Source: Collinsella aerofaciens
Lineage (GTDB): Bacteria > Actinomycetota > Coriobacteriia > Coriobacteriales > Coriobacteriaceae
DNA: 64,000 bases
Assembly: GCF_901212495.1 (NCBI RefSeq)
Contig: NZ_CAAKNY010000053.1
Location: 42,602-106,601, forward strand
Direction of reading: 5' to 3'
Shown: positions 32,815 to 40,233 of the stretch, one piece after another
How the letters are laid out: each line of letters starts with the position of its first letter
How positions within the stretch are numbered: the stretch's first letter is position 1
Program-made: the position numbers and the translations under genes
The notes under the pieces: generated by a model
Database searches by the model: none
What the model was told of the DNA's origin: nothing
The model's input: only the letters and a program-made list of their open reading frames with translations

Positions 32815-33447
32815 CTACAGGGTTCCTTCGCGACGAGCCTGCTCCACCTCTTTGAGCGCCTCGGCGGGAGTGAAGGAACAGGTGCCATCGCCGAGCCTGA
32901 CCACCTGTATGTCGTCACCGATATGGACTTTTCCGCCCTGCAACACGACGCCAAAAATGCCCTCGTGGGGAAAGATGCAATCGCCGGCGAGATAGTAGAT
33001 GGCACAGCGGGTGTGGCAGACTTTGCCGATCTGGCTGATTTCGACGAGTACTTCGTCGCCAATCTTGAGCTGCGTTCCCAGAGGGAGCGAGAGCAGGCTG
33101 ATGCCCTGGGTTGTGAAGTTCTCGCCAAAGTCGCCCTCGTGCACATCGAGCCCGCGCGCCTGCGCCGTCTGGATAGACTCTGCAGCTAAAAAGGAAACCT
33201 GGCGGTGCCAATGCCCGGCGTGCGCATCGGAGGCGAGGCCAAACTGCTCGATGACGGTGTCGTGTCCGTCGGCGACGGGTGACTTACGCGTGCCTTTGTG
33301 CTCCGACGTGTTGATTGAGACGATGCGGGCAGGCCCGTTGTAAGCATCGTTTGCGGTACGTAGGGGAGCTGCCGTCTGGGCACGATCCGCAAGTTCGCGC
33401 TTTGCGGCGTCAATGATGGGGTTGTTGATCGGATGAGCCTGGGGCAC
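32815..33447 (-). CDS. MOSC-domain protein
   Basis: 210 aa. MOSC domains bind sulfur-carrying molybdenum cofactor or related ligands through a conserved Cys. Here the domain runs from IVSINTSEHKGTRKSPV through DAHAGHWHRQVSFLAAES and GDFGENFTTQGISLLSLP to IGKVCHTRCAIYY. The conserved Cys is in VCHTRCA. The GTG at 33445-33447 after AAAGGTG is the start. A stand-alone MOSC protein of this length often accompanies molybdenum-cofactor genes, but none is adjacent, so its partner enzyme is unknown. Confidence 0.88.
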   Translation of the reverse strand: MPQAHPINNPIIDAAKRELADRAQTAAPLRTANDAYNGPARIVSINTSEHKGTRKSPVADGHDTVIEQFGLASDAHAGHWHRQVSFLAAESIQTAQARGLDVHEGDFGENFTTQGISLLSLPLGTQLKIGDEVLVEISQIGKVCHTRCAIYYLAGDCIFPHEGIFGVVLQGGKVHIGDDIQVVRLGDGTCSFTPAEALKEVEQARREGTL

Positions 33448-33667
33448 GGTGCACCTTTCGACGGGGCGGGCAACATGTTGAATCCTACAACAACGGTGGG
33501 TTCATTGCCCGTTGTCGTACACTGGTGATTGCCGCCTTCGTGCTGGATAATTACACCGATTGCCATAGATACGGTGGAGCTTTGGGTGCCGCCGGCTTGG
33601 CACGCTAAAATAAATCAGTTGCACAAAGACCGCCCGTCGTGTGGGCAGTTCATGATAGGAAGTTTCC

Positions 33668-34924
33668 ATGGCATTGCAGTTTACAGAGCGCGAGTTTATT
33701 CCCGTGCTGCTCGGCGGCGACATCAACGCGTATTCGGTGGCGCGCGCCTTCTACGAGGAGTATCAGGTCAAGAGCCTAGTCTTTGGCAAGTATCAGACGG
33801 GGCCTGCGTATCGCAGCCAGATTATCGACTACACGCCTAACGTGGATATCGACACCATGCCCGTGATGCTTAAGACCGTCAACGGTATCGCTCGGGCACA
33901 TGCTGACAAGACGATTGTCCTGATGGGCTGCGGCGATAACTATGTTGCCCTGGTGGCTCAGGCCAAGGATGCCAACGGGCTGGCGGATAACATCGTTGCG
34001 CCTTACGCGCCCTATAGCATGCTTGAGCAGTGCCAGAAGAAGGAGATCTTCTACGAGCTGTGCGAGAAGCACGGTGTGCCCTATCCGCATACGTTTACCT
34101 TTACTGCGCAGATGCTCAACACGCAGGGAGAGGCACCTGCCGAGGTGCTCGACCAGATTGACTTCCCCTACCCGATGATCCTGAAGCCTTCCGACGGTAT
34201 CATGTGGTGGCAGCATGAGTTCGAGGGTCAGAAGAAGGCTTATGAGATTGCCGACCGCGCCGAGCTGGAGCAGGTTATCCGCGATTCCTATGCCAGTGGC
34301 TACACCGACGACCTAATCTTGCAGGACCGCGTGCCCGGCAACGACGAGTACATGCGTGTGCTCACCAGCTATTCTGACCGCAACGGCAAGGTTCGCATGA
34401 TGTGCCTGGGTCACGTGCTGCTCGAGGAGCATCAGCCCCATGGCGTCGGTAATCATGCCTGCATCATCACCGAGCCCAATGATGAGCTTATGGGTGGTGT
34501 GCGCAAGTTGCTCGAGGACCTTCACTTTGTGGGCTATTCCAACTTTGACGTTAAGTACGACGAGCGCGACGACTCGTTTAAGTTCTTCGATTTCAACACG
34601 CGCCAAGGCCGCAGCAACTACTACGTCACCAACAGCGGCTTTAACGTTGCCAAGTATGTGGTGGACGAGTATGTGCTCAATCGCCCGTTTGAGCCGGAGT
34701 TTGTGACGGCGCAGGACGAGGCGCTGTGGATGGTCGTTCCCATGGGCGTCGTCGACAAATACGTCAAGGCTCCCGAGCTGCGCGCGAAGGTGCATCGTCT
34801 TGCCAAGGAGGGCAAGGGCGCCGATCCCTCGTTTATGAAGGGCGACTTTGTCTTTAACCGCTGGCTGCGCATGTGGCACACCAAGCTGCGCCACTTCAAG
34901 CTGTTCAAGACGTATTACAAGTAG
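33668..34924 (+). CDS. ATP-grasp ligase, D-aspartate ligase-like
   Basis: 418 aa. The ATP-grasp core shows FPYPMILKPSDGIMWWQHEF (lysine of the A-loop), LILQDRVPGNDEYMRVLTSY, and the Mg-binding end FFDFNTRQGRSNYYVTNSG. The N-terminal pre-grasp domain is VLLGGDINAYSVARAFYEEY. The pattern resembles the carboxylate-amine ligases that attach D-Asp to peptidoglycan precursors (Aslfm type). The next gene is an Asp/Glu racemase, which would supply D-Asp, so a cross-bridge role is inferred. A hairpin at 34934-34962 separates the two. Confidence 0.8.
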   Translation: MALQFTEREFIPVLLGGDINAYSVARAFYEEYQVKSLVFGKYQTGPAYRSQIIDYTPNVDIDTMPVMLKTVNGIARAHADKTIVLMGCGDNYVALVAQAKDANGLADNIVAPYAPYSMLEQCQKKEIFYELCEKHGVPYPHTFTFTAQMLNTQGEAPAEVLDQIDFPYPMILKPSDGIMWWQHEFEGQKKAYEIADRAELEQVIRDSYASGYTDDLILQDRVPGNDEYMRVLTSYSDRNGKVRMMCLGHVLLEEHQPHGVGNHACIITEPNDELMGGVRKLLEDLHFVGYSNFDVKYDERDDSFKFFDFNTRQGRSNYYVTNSGFNVAKYVVDEYVLNRPFEPEFVTAQDEALWMVVPMGVVDKYVKAPELRAKVHRLAKEGKGADPSFMKGDFVFNRWLRMWHTKLRHFKLFKTYYK

Positions 34925-34933
34925 ATGAGTGCG

Positions 34934-34962
34934 GCGCCCGTCCGGTTTGCATCGGGCGGGCG
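34934..34962 (+). terminator. Intercistronic hairpin
   Basis: GCGCCCGTCC pairs with GGGCGGGCGC, with one wobble, between the ligase and racemase genes. No T-run follows; a TATGAT box comes six bases later (34967-34972), so it may separate a second promoter from the ligase transcript. Confidence 0.4.
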
Positions 34963-35008
34963 CGGGTATGATACGCGCAATTGCGCGGGCGTCACCAAGG
35001 AGGCGGCG

Positions 35009-35755
35009 ATGGAAAAGCTGGGAGTTATCGGCGGCATGGGCGCCGAGGCCACGTCGTATTACTACGACCAGGTGGTGCGCCATACGGCGGCTACGTGCGA
35101 CCAGGAGCATATCGACATGGTGGTGCTTTCCAAGTCGACCATGCCCGACCGCACGCTGGCCATCAAGACCGGTGAGCATACCGAGCTGCTGGCGACCATG
35201 AAGGAGTGTGCTCAAGCGCTTGAGTCGCTGGGCTGCGCGCACATAGCGATTCCCTGCAACACGTCACACTACTTCTACGACCAGATCCAGTCGTTTACGA
35301 AGGTGCCGATTATCCACATGCCGCGCGAGTCGGTGCGCTATGCTCTGGCCGGCGCGGTGATGGGGGAGTGCGAGTTCGATCCCAACCTGAGCATGCCGGC
35401 CGAGCCGGTGCGCAAGATCGGCATCATGGGCACCGACGGAACCGTGGGCGCGGGCGTCTACGGCCGTGAATGTAAGGCTGCGGGTGTTGAGGTTGTCTAT
35501 CCCAGCGAAAAGCGTCAGGCCGACGTGATGTCGCTTATCTACGATGATGTAAAGGCCGGGCGCGAGCCGGATATGGATAAGTTCGACCGTGTGATGTGGG
35601 AGTTCGCCCGTAGCGGCTGCGACCGCGTCATCCTGGCCTGCACCGAGCTATCGGTGTTGCAGAAGTATCGCGAGATGCCCGAGATCACCCTCGATGCGAT
35701 GGATGTCCTGGTACGCGAGTCCATCATTCGCAGCGGCGCCCCCTACCGCCTCTAG
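35009..35755 (+). CDS. Aspartate/glutamate racemase family protein
   Basis: 248 aa cofactor-independent racemase. The family signature LGVIGGMGAEATSYYYDQV opens the protein. The two catalytic cysteines are in IAIPCNTSHYFYDQIQ and VILACTELSVL, both present. The ATG at 35009 has AAGGAGG upstream. It follows a D-aspartate ligase-like gene, so production of D-Asp for the cell wall is the best inference; glutamate racemase (MurI) is less likely given the GGMGPEAT-type start. Confidence 0.9.
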   Translation: MEKLGVIGGMGAEATSYYYDQVVRHTAATCDQEHIDMVVLSKSTMPDRTLAIKTGEHTELLATMKECAQALESLGCAHIAIPCNTSHYFYDQIQSFTKVPIIHMPRESVRYALAGAVMGECEFDPNLSMPAEPVRKIGIMGTDGTVGAGVYGRECKAAGVEVVYPSEKRQADVMSLIYDDVKAGREPDMDKFDRVMWEFARSGCDRVILACTELSVLQKYREMPEITLDAMDVLVRESIIRSGAPYRL

Positions 35756-35814
35756 TTCTCCCCCTGCCAAAAAGGGACAGGTTAATTTTGGTAGGTTTTA
35801 TCTGGGAAAACAGT

Positions 35815-35851
35815 AAGGCCTCGGCTCGTTTGGTGCGAGCCGAGGCCTTTT
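35815..35851. terminator. Bidirectional terminator
   Basis: AAGGCCTCGGCTCG pairs perfectly with CGAGCCGAGGCCTT, followed by TTTT, between the racemase (+) and the ECF operon (-). Confidence 0.85.
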
Positions 35852-35878
35852 GCATTTGCCGTTTGCTGCCAGCGATTG

Positions 35879-36625
35879 CTAGAACAGGAAGCCGATGGCG
35901 ACAAGGGCGATGCTGACGATAAGTACGGCGATATCCAGGCCTTTGATGGGGTAGCGCTTATACGAACTCGCACGTGTGCGCAGGTAGAAGCCGCGCTGCT
36001 CGGCGGCAAGCGCGGTGGCATCGGTCTTGCCCACGCTCGAAATAAGCAGTGGCACGCACAGTGGCAGCATGAGCTTGAGTTTCTTGACGGGATTCTTAGT
36101 GTCGTACTCAACGCCGCGCGCGGTCTGCGCCTCCATGATGGCGTTCATTTCCTGGCCAAATACCGGCACAAAGCGCAGCGCCGTGGTAAAGGTAAAGGCA
36201 TAGCGATATGGCACGTGCAGCACCTCGACGCAGGCGTTGGCAAGGTCGTTGAGCTTGGTCACCATAAGCATGAGGATGAGTGGCAGCGCCACGCCCAACA
36301 GGCGTAGGCAGGCCTTCGATCCGGTAATGAGGCCCGTGTCGGTGATAAAGCCCCACACTATGTTGCCGTCGCGCATGAAGGCCAGCTGAAGCACCAGCAT
36401 GATAAGCGCGAGCGGAATCAGCAGCTTGAGTAGCGAGAACAGACGGTCGACGACGCCGGCGTAGACGCCCAGTGCAAGGGTGAGCGCCAAAAAGCCCAAC
36501 AGCGCCACGTAGGTATCGGACAGGAAGATGCCGATGATGATGGCGGCGGCAAGGCCCAGTTTGACGACCGGGTTCAAGCGGTGCAGCAGTGTATCGCCCG
36601 GCATATAGTCGATGACGTTAACCAC
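35879..36625 (-). CDS. ecfT: ECF transporter transmembrane component EcfT
   Basis: 248 aa with about six transmembrane helices. EcfT couples the two ATPases to the substrate-binding S component. The N-terminal DTLLHRLNPVVKLGLAAAI and the coupling-helix motif MEAQTARGVEYDTKNPVKKLK (ARG) plus AAEQRGFYLR (a second QRG-type motif) are typical. The GTG start (36623-36625) overlaps the ATPase gene by eight bases. It is the last gene of the TrpP-like ECF operon. Confidence 0.9.
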   Translation of the reverse strand: MVNVIDYMPGDTLLHRLNPVVKLGLAAAIIIGIFLSDTYVALLGFLALTLALGVYAGVVDRLFSLLKLLIPLALIMLVLQLAFMRDGNIVWGFITDTGLITGSKACLRLLGVALPLILMLMVTKLNDLANACVEVLHVPYRYAFTFTTALRFVPVFGQEMNAIMEAQTARGVEYDTKNPVKKLKLMLPLCVPLLISSVGKTDATALAAEQRGFYLRTRASSYKRYPIKGLDIAVLIVSIALVAIGFLF

Positions 36626-38369
36626 GGTGGACCATCTCCTCGGTAATGCGAACGATATCGGTGACCTCGCTCACCTGTGCAAAGGCGGGAGAGACGGAGG
36701 ATGCCAGACGACGAGAAAGCTCTATGACTTGGGGTGGCTCAACGTAGGCTCGCTGCATGAGCTCGATGTTCGAGAACAGCTCGTGCGTGCGGCCGCGCTC
36801 GAGGATGCGGCCGTCGGCCATCACCACGATGCGCTCGGCAAAGTCGGATACGACTTCCATGTCGTGGCAGACCATGATGACGGCGCAGCCGCGTTCGGCC
36901 ATGGTGCGCACGGTTTCCATGACGGTCATGCACTCACGGTAGTCAAGGCCGCTCGTGGGCTCGTCGAGTACCACGATTTTGGGCTCTACGACCACGACGG
37001 AGGCGAGTGCCACCATCTGGCGCTGACCGCGCGAGAGCGAGAAGGGCGCCTCGTCGGCCGGCAAGCCAAAGCGGTCGATGACGAGCTGGGCGCGACGCAG
37101 CGCCTCGGCACGGTCGATGCCGGCAAGCTCCAGTCCAAAGGCGACCTCATCGAGCACGGTGTCCTTGCAGATCTGGCGGTCGGGGTTTTGGAAGAGGGTT
37201 GCGACTTCGCGGGCGATGCGACTCGTGGGAACGGCTGCGGTGTCCAATCCTGTGACGCGCACGCTGCCCGAGGCGGGCTTAAGCAAGCCTGTGAGCAGCT
37301 TGGTGAGCGTGGTCTTGCCGGCGCCGTTTTGGCCGACGATGCCCACGAGCTCGCCGGGATAGAGGGTTAGATTGAGGTCGTGGACGGCGGCGCCGCCATT
37401 GGGATAGGCAAACTCAACGTGATCGAAGGTGAGCACAGGCTCGGCGTCCTTGGCGTGCGGGCGCAACGACGGTGCGTGCGGTGAGCCGGCGGGTGCCTGA
37501 ATGTCACTGCTTGCGTGTGCGGGGTCGACGATGCCCGTAATCAGGCGCTCGGCCTCATCAACATCCAAACAGGGAGTGCCACTGGCCAGGCCATCGGCCT
37601 CGAGGCTGTTGAAAATGCGCGTGACACGCGGGCAATCGACGCCGATGGCGCGGAGCTCATCGGCGTGTGCGAAGACCTCATGCGGCTCGCCCTGTAGCGC
37701 GATTTCACCATGATTGAGCACGAGCACGCGGTTGCAATACTCCGAAAGCAGGGCGACTTTTTGCTCAACGACGACGATGGTGATGCCGAGCGCACGGTTT
37801 GCCTCGCGCAGGGTCTCGAAGACCAGCGTGGAGCTGGCGGGGTCGAGCGCCGCGGTGGGTTCGTCGAGCACGAGCACGCGCGGACGCATGGCGAGGATGG
37901 CGGCGATGGCAACCTTTTGCTTTTGGCCGCCCGAAAGCGTGGCGATCTCGCGGTCGCGCAGGTCGCTGATGCCGACGGTCTCGAGCGTCTCGCTCACACG
38001 TTGCTCGATCTGGTCGTGAGGAACGCCAAAGTTCTCCAGGCCAAAAAGCATCTCGTCCTCGACGACCGAGGCAACCATTTGCGTGTCGATGTCCTGCAAC
38101 ACGCTGCCGACGATCTGCGACACATCGGTGAGCGAAACTTCACAGGTGTCGTTGCCGTCAACCATGACGGACCCAAAGAACGTGCCGGTATAGTGGTGGG
38201 GCACGGCACCCGACAGGCAGGCGGCAAGCGTGGACTTGCCGGCGCCCGAGGGCCCGATGATGCCGATGAAATCTCCCTTGTTCACGCTGAGCGAGATGTG
38301 GCTGAGCGCCTGCTCGGTCTGCGTGCCATAGGAGAACGAGACATCGTCGACGTTGATGATCGTTTCCAT
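36618..38369 (-). CDS. ECF transporter ATPase with two fused NBDs (EcfA-EcfA')
   Basis: 583 aa, two CbiO-type ATPase halves in one chain where most genomes have two genes. Half 1: GPSGAGKSTL, LSGGQKQKVAIA, VLVLDEPTAALD. A Pro/Ala linker (about residues 285-315) follows. Half 2: GQNGAGKTTL, FQNPDRQ, signature altered to SLSRGQRQMVALA, and IVVLDEPTSGLD. Both halves keep Walker A, B and the Q-loop, so both sites may hydrolyse ATP. The two flanking S components and EcfT show a complete transporter. A small inverted repeat (38388-38431) lies just before its ribosome site. Confidence 0.92.
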   Translation of the reverse strand: METIINVDDVSFSYGTQTEQALSHISLSVNKGDFIGIIGPSGAGKSTLAACLSGAVPHHYTGTFFGSVMVDGNDTCEVSLTDVSQIVGSVLQDIDTQMVASVVEDEMLFGLENFGVPHDQIEQRVSETLETVGISDLRDREIATLSGGQKQKVAIAAILAMRPRVLVLDEPTAALDPASSTLVFETLREANRALGITIVVVEQKVALLSEYCNRVLVLNHGEIALQGEPHEVFAHADELRAIGVDCPRVTRIFNSLEADGLASGTPCLDVDEAERLITGIVDPAHASSDIQAPAGSPHAPSLRPHAKDAEPVLTFDHVEFAYPNGGAAVHDLNLTLYPGELVGIVGQNGAGKTTLTKLLTGLLKPASGSVRVTGLDTAAVPTSRIAREVATLFQNPDRQICKDTVLDEVAFGLELAGIDRAEALRRAQLVIDRFGLPADEAPFSLSRGQRQMVALASVVVVEPKIVVLDEPTSGLDYRECMTVMETVRTMAERGCAVIMVCHDMEVVSDFAERIVVMADGRILERGRTHELFSNIELMQRAYVEPPQVIELSRRLASSVSPAFAQVSEVTDIVRITEEMVHRG

Positions 38370-38387
38370 GGATACCTTTCGGAGTCA

Positions 38388-38431
38388 TTGGGGACGTTCT
38401 TACATGACTAGTCGTTTAAGAACGTCCCCAA
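38388..38431. repeat. Inverted repeat before the EcfA gene
   Basis: TTGGGGACGTTCTT (38388-38401) and AAGAACGTCCCCAA (38418-38431) are perfect 14-bp arms around a 16-base loop. It lies inside the operon, 19 bases upstream of the EcfA start, so the stem would be in the mRNA next to the ribosome site. Confidence 0.75.
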
Positions 38432-38498
38432 GAGCTAGTTGTTTGGGACAGTCTTTGATGGCGGGACTGCTTGGGTGTGGCCCGTCCATCATATCAGG

Positions 38499-39050
38499 CT
38501 ACTTGCCGAGTACCTTGCGCAGCGGGAAGAAGAGGGCCTGGACCACGACGGCGTTAAAGACGGCGGTGCCGAGCACGATGGGCGTCTTGGCGAGCGCCGT
38601 GGGCAGCGCGGCACCCATGATGACGGTGCCCAGGGCTGCGAAGAGAACGCCCGAAACCAGGGTGGTGAGGAGCCCGGCGATAAAGGGGTTAGTCTTGTCA
38701 CCGCCGATATTGGACTTGACGAGGGCCGCCATGGTCAGTGCGCCGGCGAGCTCGGTGACAAAGTTGAGACCGGGGATGGACGTGGTGATCTGGATGACAG
38801 CGGCTGACAGGATGCCAAAGATAGCAGCCTGGGCAAAACTTGCTTGCGTAAGCGCGATAGCCAAGGCATAGGCGGCTATGATGAACTGAGGCTTAATGCC
38901 CGTAACCGACAGAGCGTTGCCGACGGTCATGTTGAGGATAAAGCCGGCGGCAAGCAGGATAGCGAGCAGGACGAGCGAGCTGACATTTACCAGTCCCTTG
39001 GAGGCGGGGGCGGCAGTGACGGTGCGCGCCTGGGCGTTCTGGGTAGCCAT
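38499..39050 (-). CDS. Second TrpP-like ECF substrate-binding (S) component
   Basis: 183 aa, about five to six transmembrane helices. It is a paralog of the next upstream gene: both share LVLLAILLAAGFILN, a TVGNALS/TVGKAIS-type segment, SAAVIQITT and a final FNAVVVQALFFPLRK-like helix. It has the short hydrophilic N-terminus and size of S components. The two S proteins may bind related substrates or one may be redundant. ATG at 39048-39050 follows AGGAGAACATC. Confidence 0.8.
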   Translation of the reverse strand: MATQNAQARTVTAAPASKGLVNVSSLVLLAILLAAGFILNMTVGNALSVTGIKPQFIIAAYALAIALTQASFAQAAIFGILSAAVIQITTSIPGLNFVTELAGALTMAALVKSNIGGDKTNPFIAGLLTTLVSGVLFAALGTVIMGAALPTALAKTPIVLGTAVFNAVVVQALFFPLRKVLGK

Positions 39051-39161
39051 GATGTTCTCCTTATTCTCCTTAAGGTGAGATTTGAGATAAGAGTGCCCTG
39101 AACCCCCACGAAAGGGGTTAAATCGAAAAGGGGATCAATTTTGAATAATGGAGCACGGAGA

Positions 39162-39260
39162 CGGCTTACGAGGGCCCCAGGTTGGCGCGAAAGAGGAACG
39201 AAGCGTACTTGGGTATGCGAGCGACGAATGAACGCCAAGATGGGGTGGCTCGTAAAGCCG
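39162..39260 (+). ncRNA. Structured repeat element, copy B (candidate ncRNA or REP-like element)
   Basis: This copy has the same core as 5868-5955 and a longer outer stem: CGGCTTACGAG pairs with CTCGTAAAGCCG with one bulge. Inside come CCCCA with TGGGG, TTGGCG with CGCCAA, and the tip GCGTAC-TTGG-GTATGC. The copies differ at TTGCCGT/ACGGCAA versus TTGGCGC/AACGCCAA, yet both pair. It lies between the two S-component genes on the opposite strand. Confidence 0.6.
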
Positions 39261-39266
39261 AGCAGG

Positions 39267-39839
39267 TTAGTTGAGCTTAAGGGCCTTCTGGATGGGCAAG
39301 TAGAGGGCACCGACCAGAATGGCGTTAAAGACGGCGGTCATGGCGACGACGGGCAGCATGGCAGCGGCGAGCTCGCCCACCACGCCGAGCATGGCCATCT
39401 TGATGACCATGAAGATGACGCCCGAGACAAAGGTGGTCAGGAAGGTTGCGACGATGGCGATGGCGGGCTTGACCTGACCGTTCTTGCCCGCGGCGTTGAC
39501 GATGCCGGCCATGAGCATGGCGGCGATGCCCTCGGCGGCAAAATCGACAAACGGCGAGGTAGTGGTGATCTGGATCACGGCAGCCGAGATCAGGCCGATG
39601 ATGAGCGCCTGGCCGATGTTGGGGCGAACGACCAGGATGGTGAGGCAGAAGGCCGAGATGATGAACTCGGGGCTGATCATGCCGCCCGAGATGCCTGAGA
39701 TGGCCTTGCCGACGGTGAAGTTGAGGATGAAGCCGGCGGCAAGCAGGATGGCGAGCAAGACGAGGGCGCGGACGTCGAGTTTGCCGCGGTCGGCGGTCTG
39801 GACGGTGCGGGGCTGGGCGGCGGTGGTGTTCTGAGACAT
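39267..39839 (-). CDS. Tryptophan-type ECF substrate-binding component (TrpP-like)
   Basis: 190 aa, about six transmembrane helices. It has the S-component layout (DVRALVLLAILLAAGFILNF, PEFIISAFCLTILVVRP, SAAVIQITTTSPFVDFAAEG, FNAILVGALYLPIQKALKLN). It resembles the TrpP family of tryptophan permeases. Specificity is supported by the leader upstream: three consecutive Trp codons in a short peptide followed by terminators. ATG at 39837-39839 with AAAGGA upstream. It heads the operon with the second S component, EcfA and EcfT. Substrate assignment is an inference from the leader and family look. Confidence 0.8.
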   Translation of the reverse strand: MSQNTTAAQPRTVQTADRGKLDVRALVLLAILLAAGFILNFTVGKAISGISGGMISPEFIISAFCLTILVVRPNIGQALIIGLISAAVIQITTTSPFVDFAAEGIAAMLMAGIVNAAGKNGQVKPAIAIVATFLTTFVSGVIFMVIKMAMLGVVGELAAAMLPVVAMTAVFNAILVGALYLPIQKALKLN

Positions 39840-39917
39840 GGTGAAAATCCTTTCGGAATGGGAGTGCAAGAGAAAAGTGGAGGCGCGTGATGCGAATGCG
39901 ATCGGGCTCGAGATAGC

Positions 39918-39947
39918 AAAAGGCCCCCGGTCGAAACCGGAGGCCTT
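39918..39947 (-). terminator. Attenuator terminator
   Basis: AAGGCCTCCGGT pairs with ACCGGGGGCCTT around a TTCG loop, followed by TT. It stands 36 bases after the leader-peptide stop and 78 before the TrpP-like start. Confidence 0.8.
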
Positions 39948-39983
39948 CCAATCACCTAGAGCGCAAAAACAGGCGTGAGGGAC

Positions 39984-40052
39984 TCACTGTCGACCGATCG
40001 TATTCGCATCACGCCACCACCAGTTGCTGAGGGACTTCATCGTGTTCTTCAT
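39984..40052 (-). CDS. Leader peptide with three consecutive tryptophans
   Basis: 22 aa peptide beginning MKNTMKSLSN, then WWW at residues 11-13, then RDANTIGRQ. AAAGGAG (40061-40067) lies eight bases before the ATG (40050-40052), a strong start for so short a frame. Three adjacent Trp codons are very unlikely by chance and mark the peptide as a tryptophan sensor. It is followed by two hairpins and then the ECF operon. Confidence 0.85.
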   Translation of the reverse strand: MKNTMKSLSNWWWRDANTIGRQ

Positions 40053-40184
40053 GTTGGTGGCTCCTTTCGTGATGCCGTGGTGCGGTCGCACCTCATTGCT
40101 GTTGCGCTGCACTATAGCACAGCGAAGTGTGTGCGGGGAAATCTTTTTTGAAAAGATTTCGGTGACGTTTCCCACCGGTCGAAT

Positions 40185-40227
40185 AGCTGAGCGGGCGTGG
40201 TGACTCATGTGCCCCGCCCGCTCAGCT
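40185..40227 (-). terminator. Hairpin after the C69 peptidase gene
   Basis: AGCTGAGCGGGCG pairs perfectly with CGCCCGCTCAGCT. No long T-run is present. A smaller stem (GAAATCTT with AAGATTTC, 40139-40161) lies between it and the ECF promoter. Confidence 0.65.
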
Positions 40228-40233
40228 AAGACA

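Larger units (their letters stand above)
39882..40120 (-). promoter_or_regulatory. Tryptophan-codon attenuator leader of the ECF operon
   Basis: The minus-strand order is: an extended -10 box (TGCTATAGT, near 40112-40120); the leader peptide (40052-39984) with UGG codons at 40022-40014; a hairpin over 39969-39990 with a T5 tail (39965-39969); a GC-rich terminator (39918-39947) with TTTT; and a distal segment (39884-39905). That segment is the reverse complement of the Trp-codon region (39994-40014) with one mismatch in 21. The same Trp-codon bases GGCGTGA can also pair with TCACGCC in the first hairpin. Ribosome stalling at Trp codons would choose between these folds. Confidence 0.75.
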
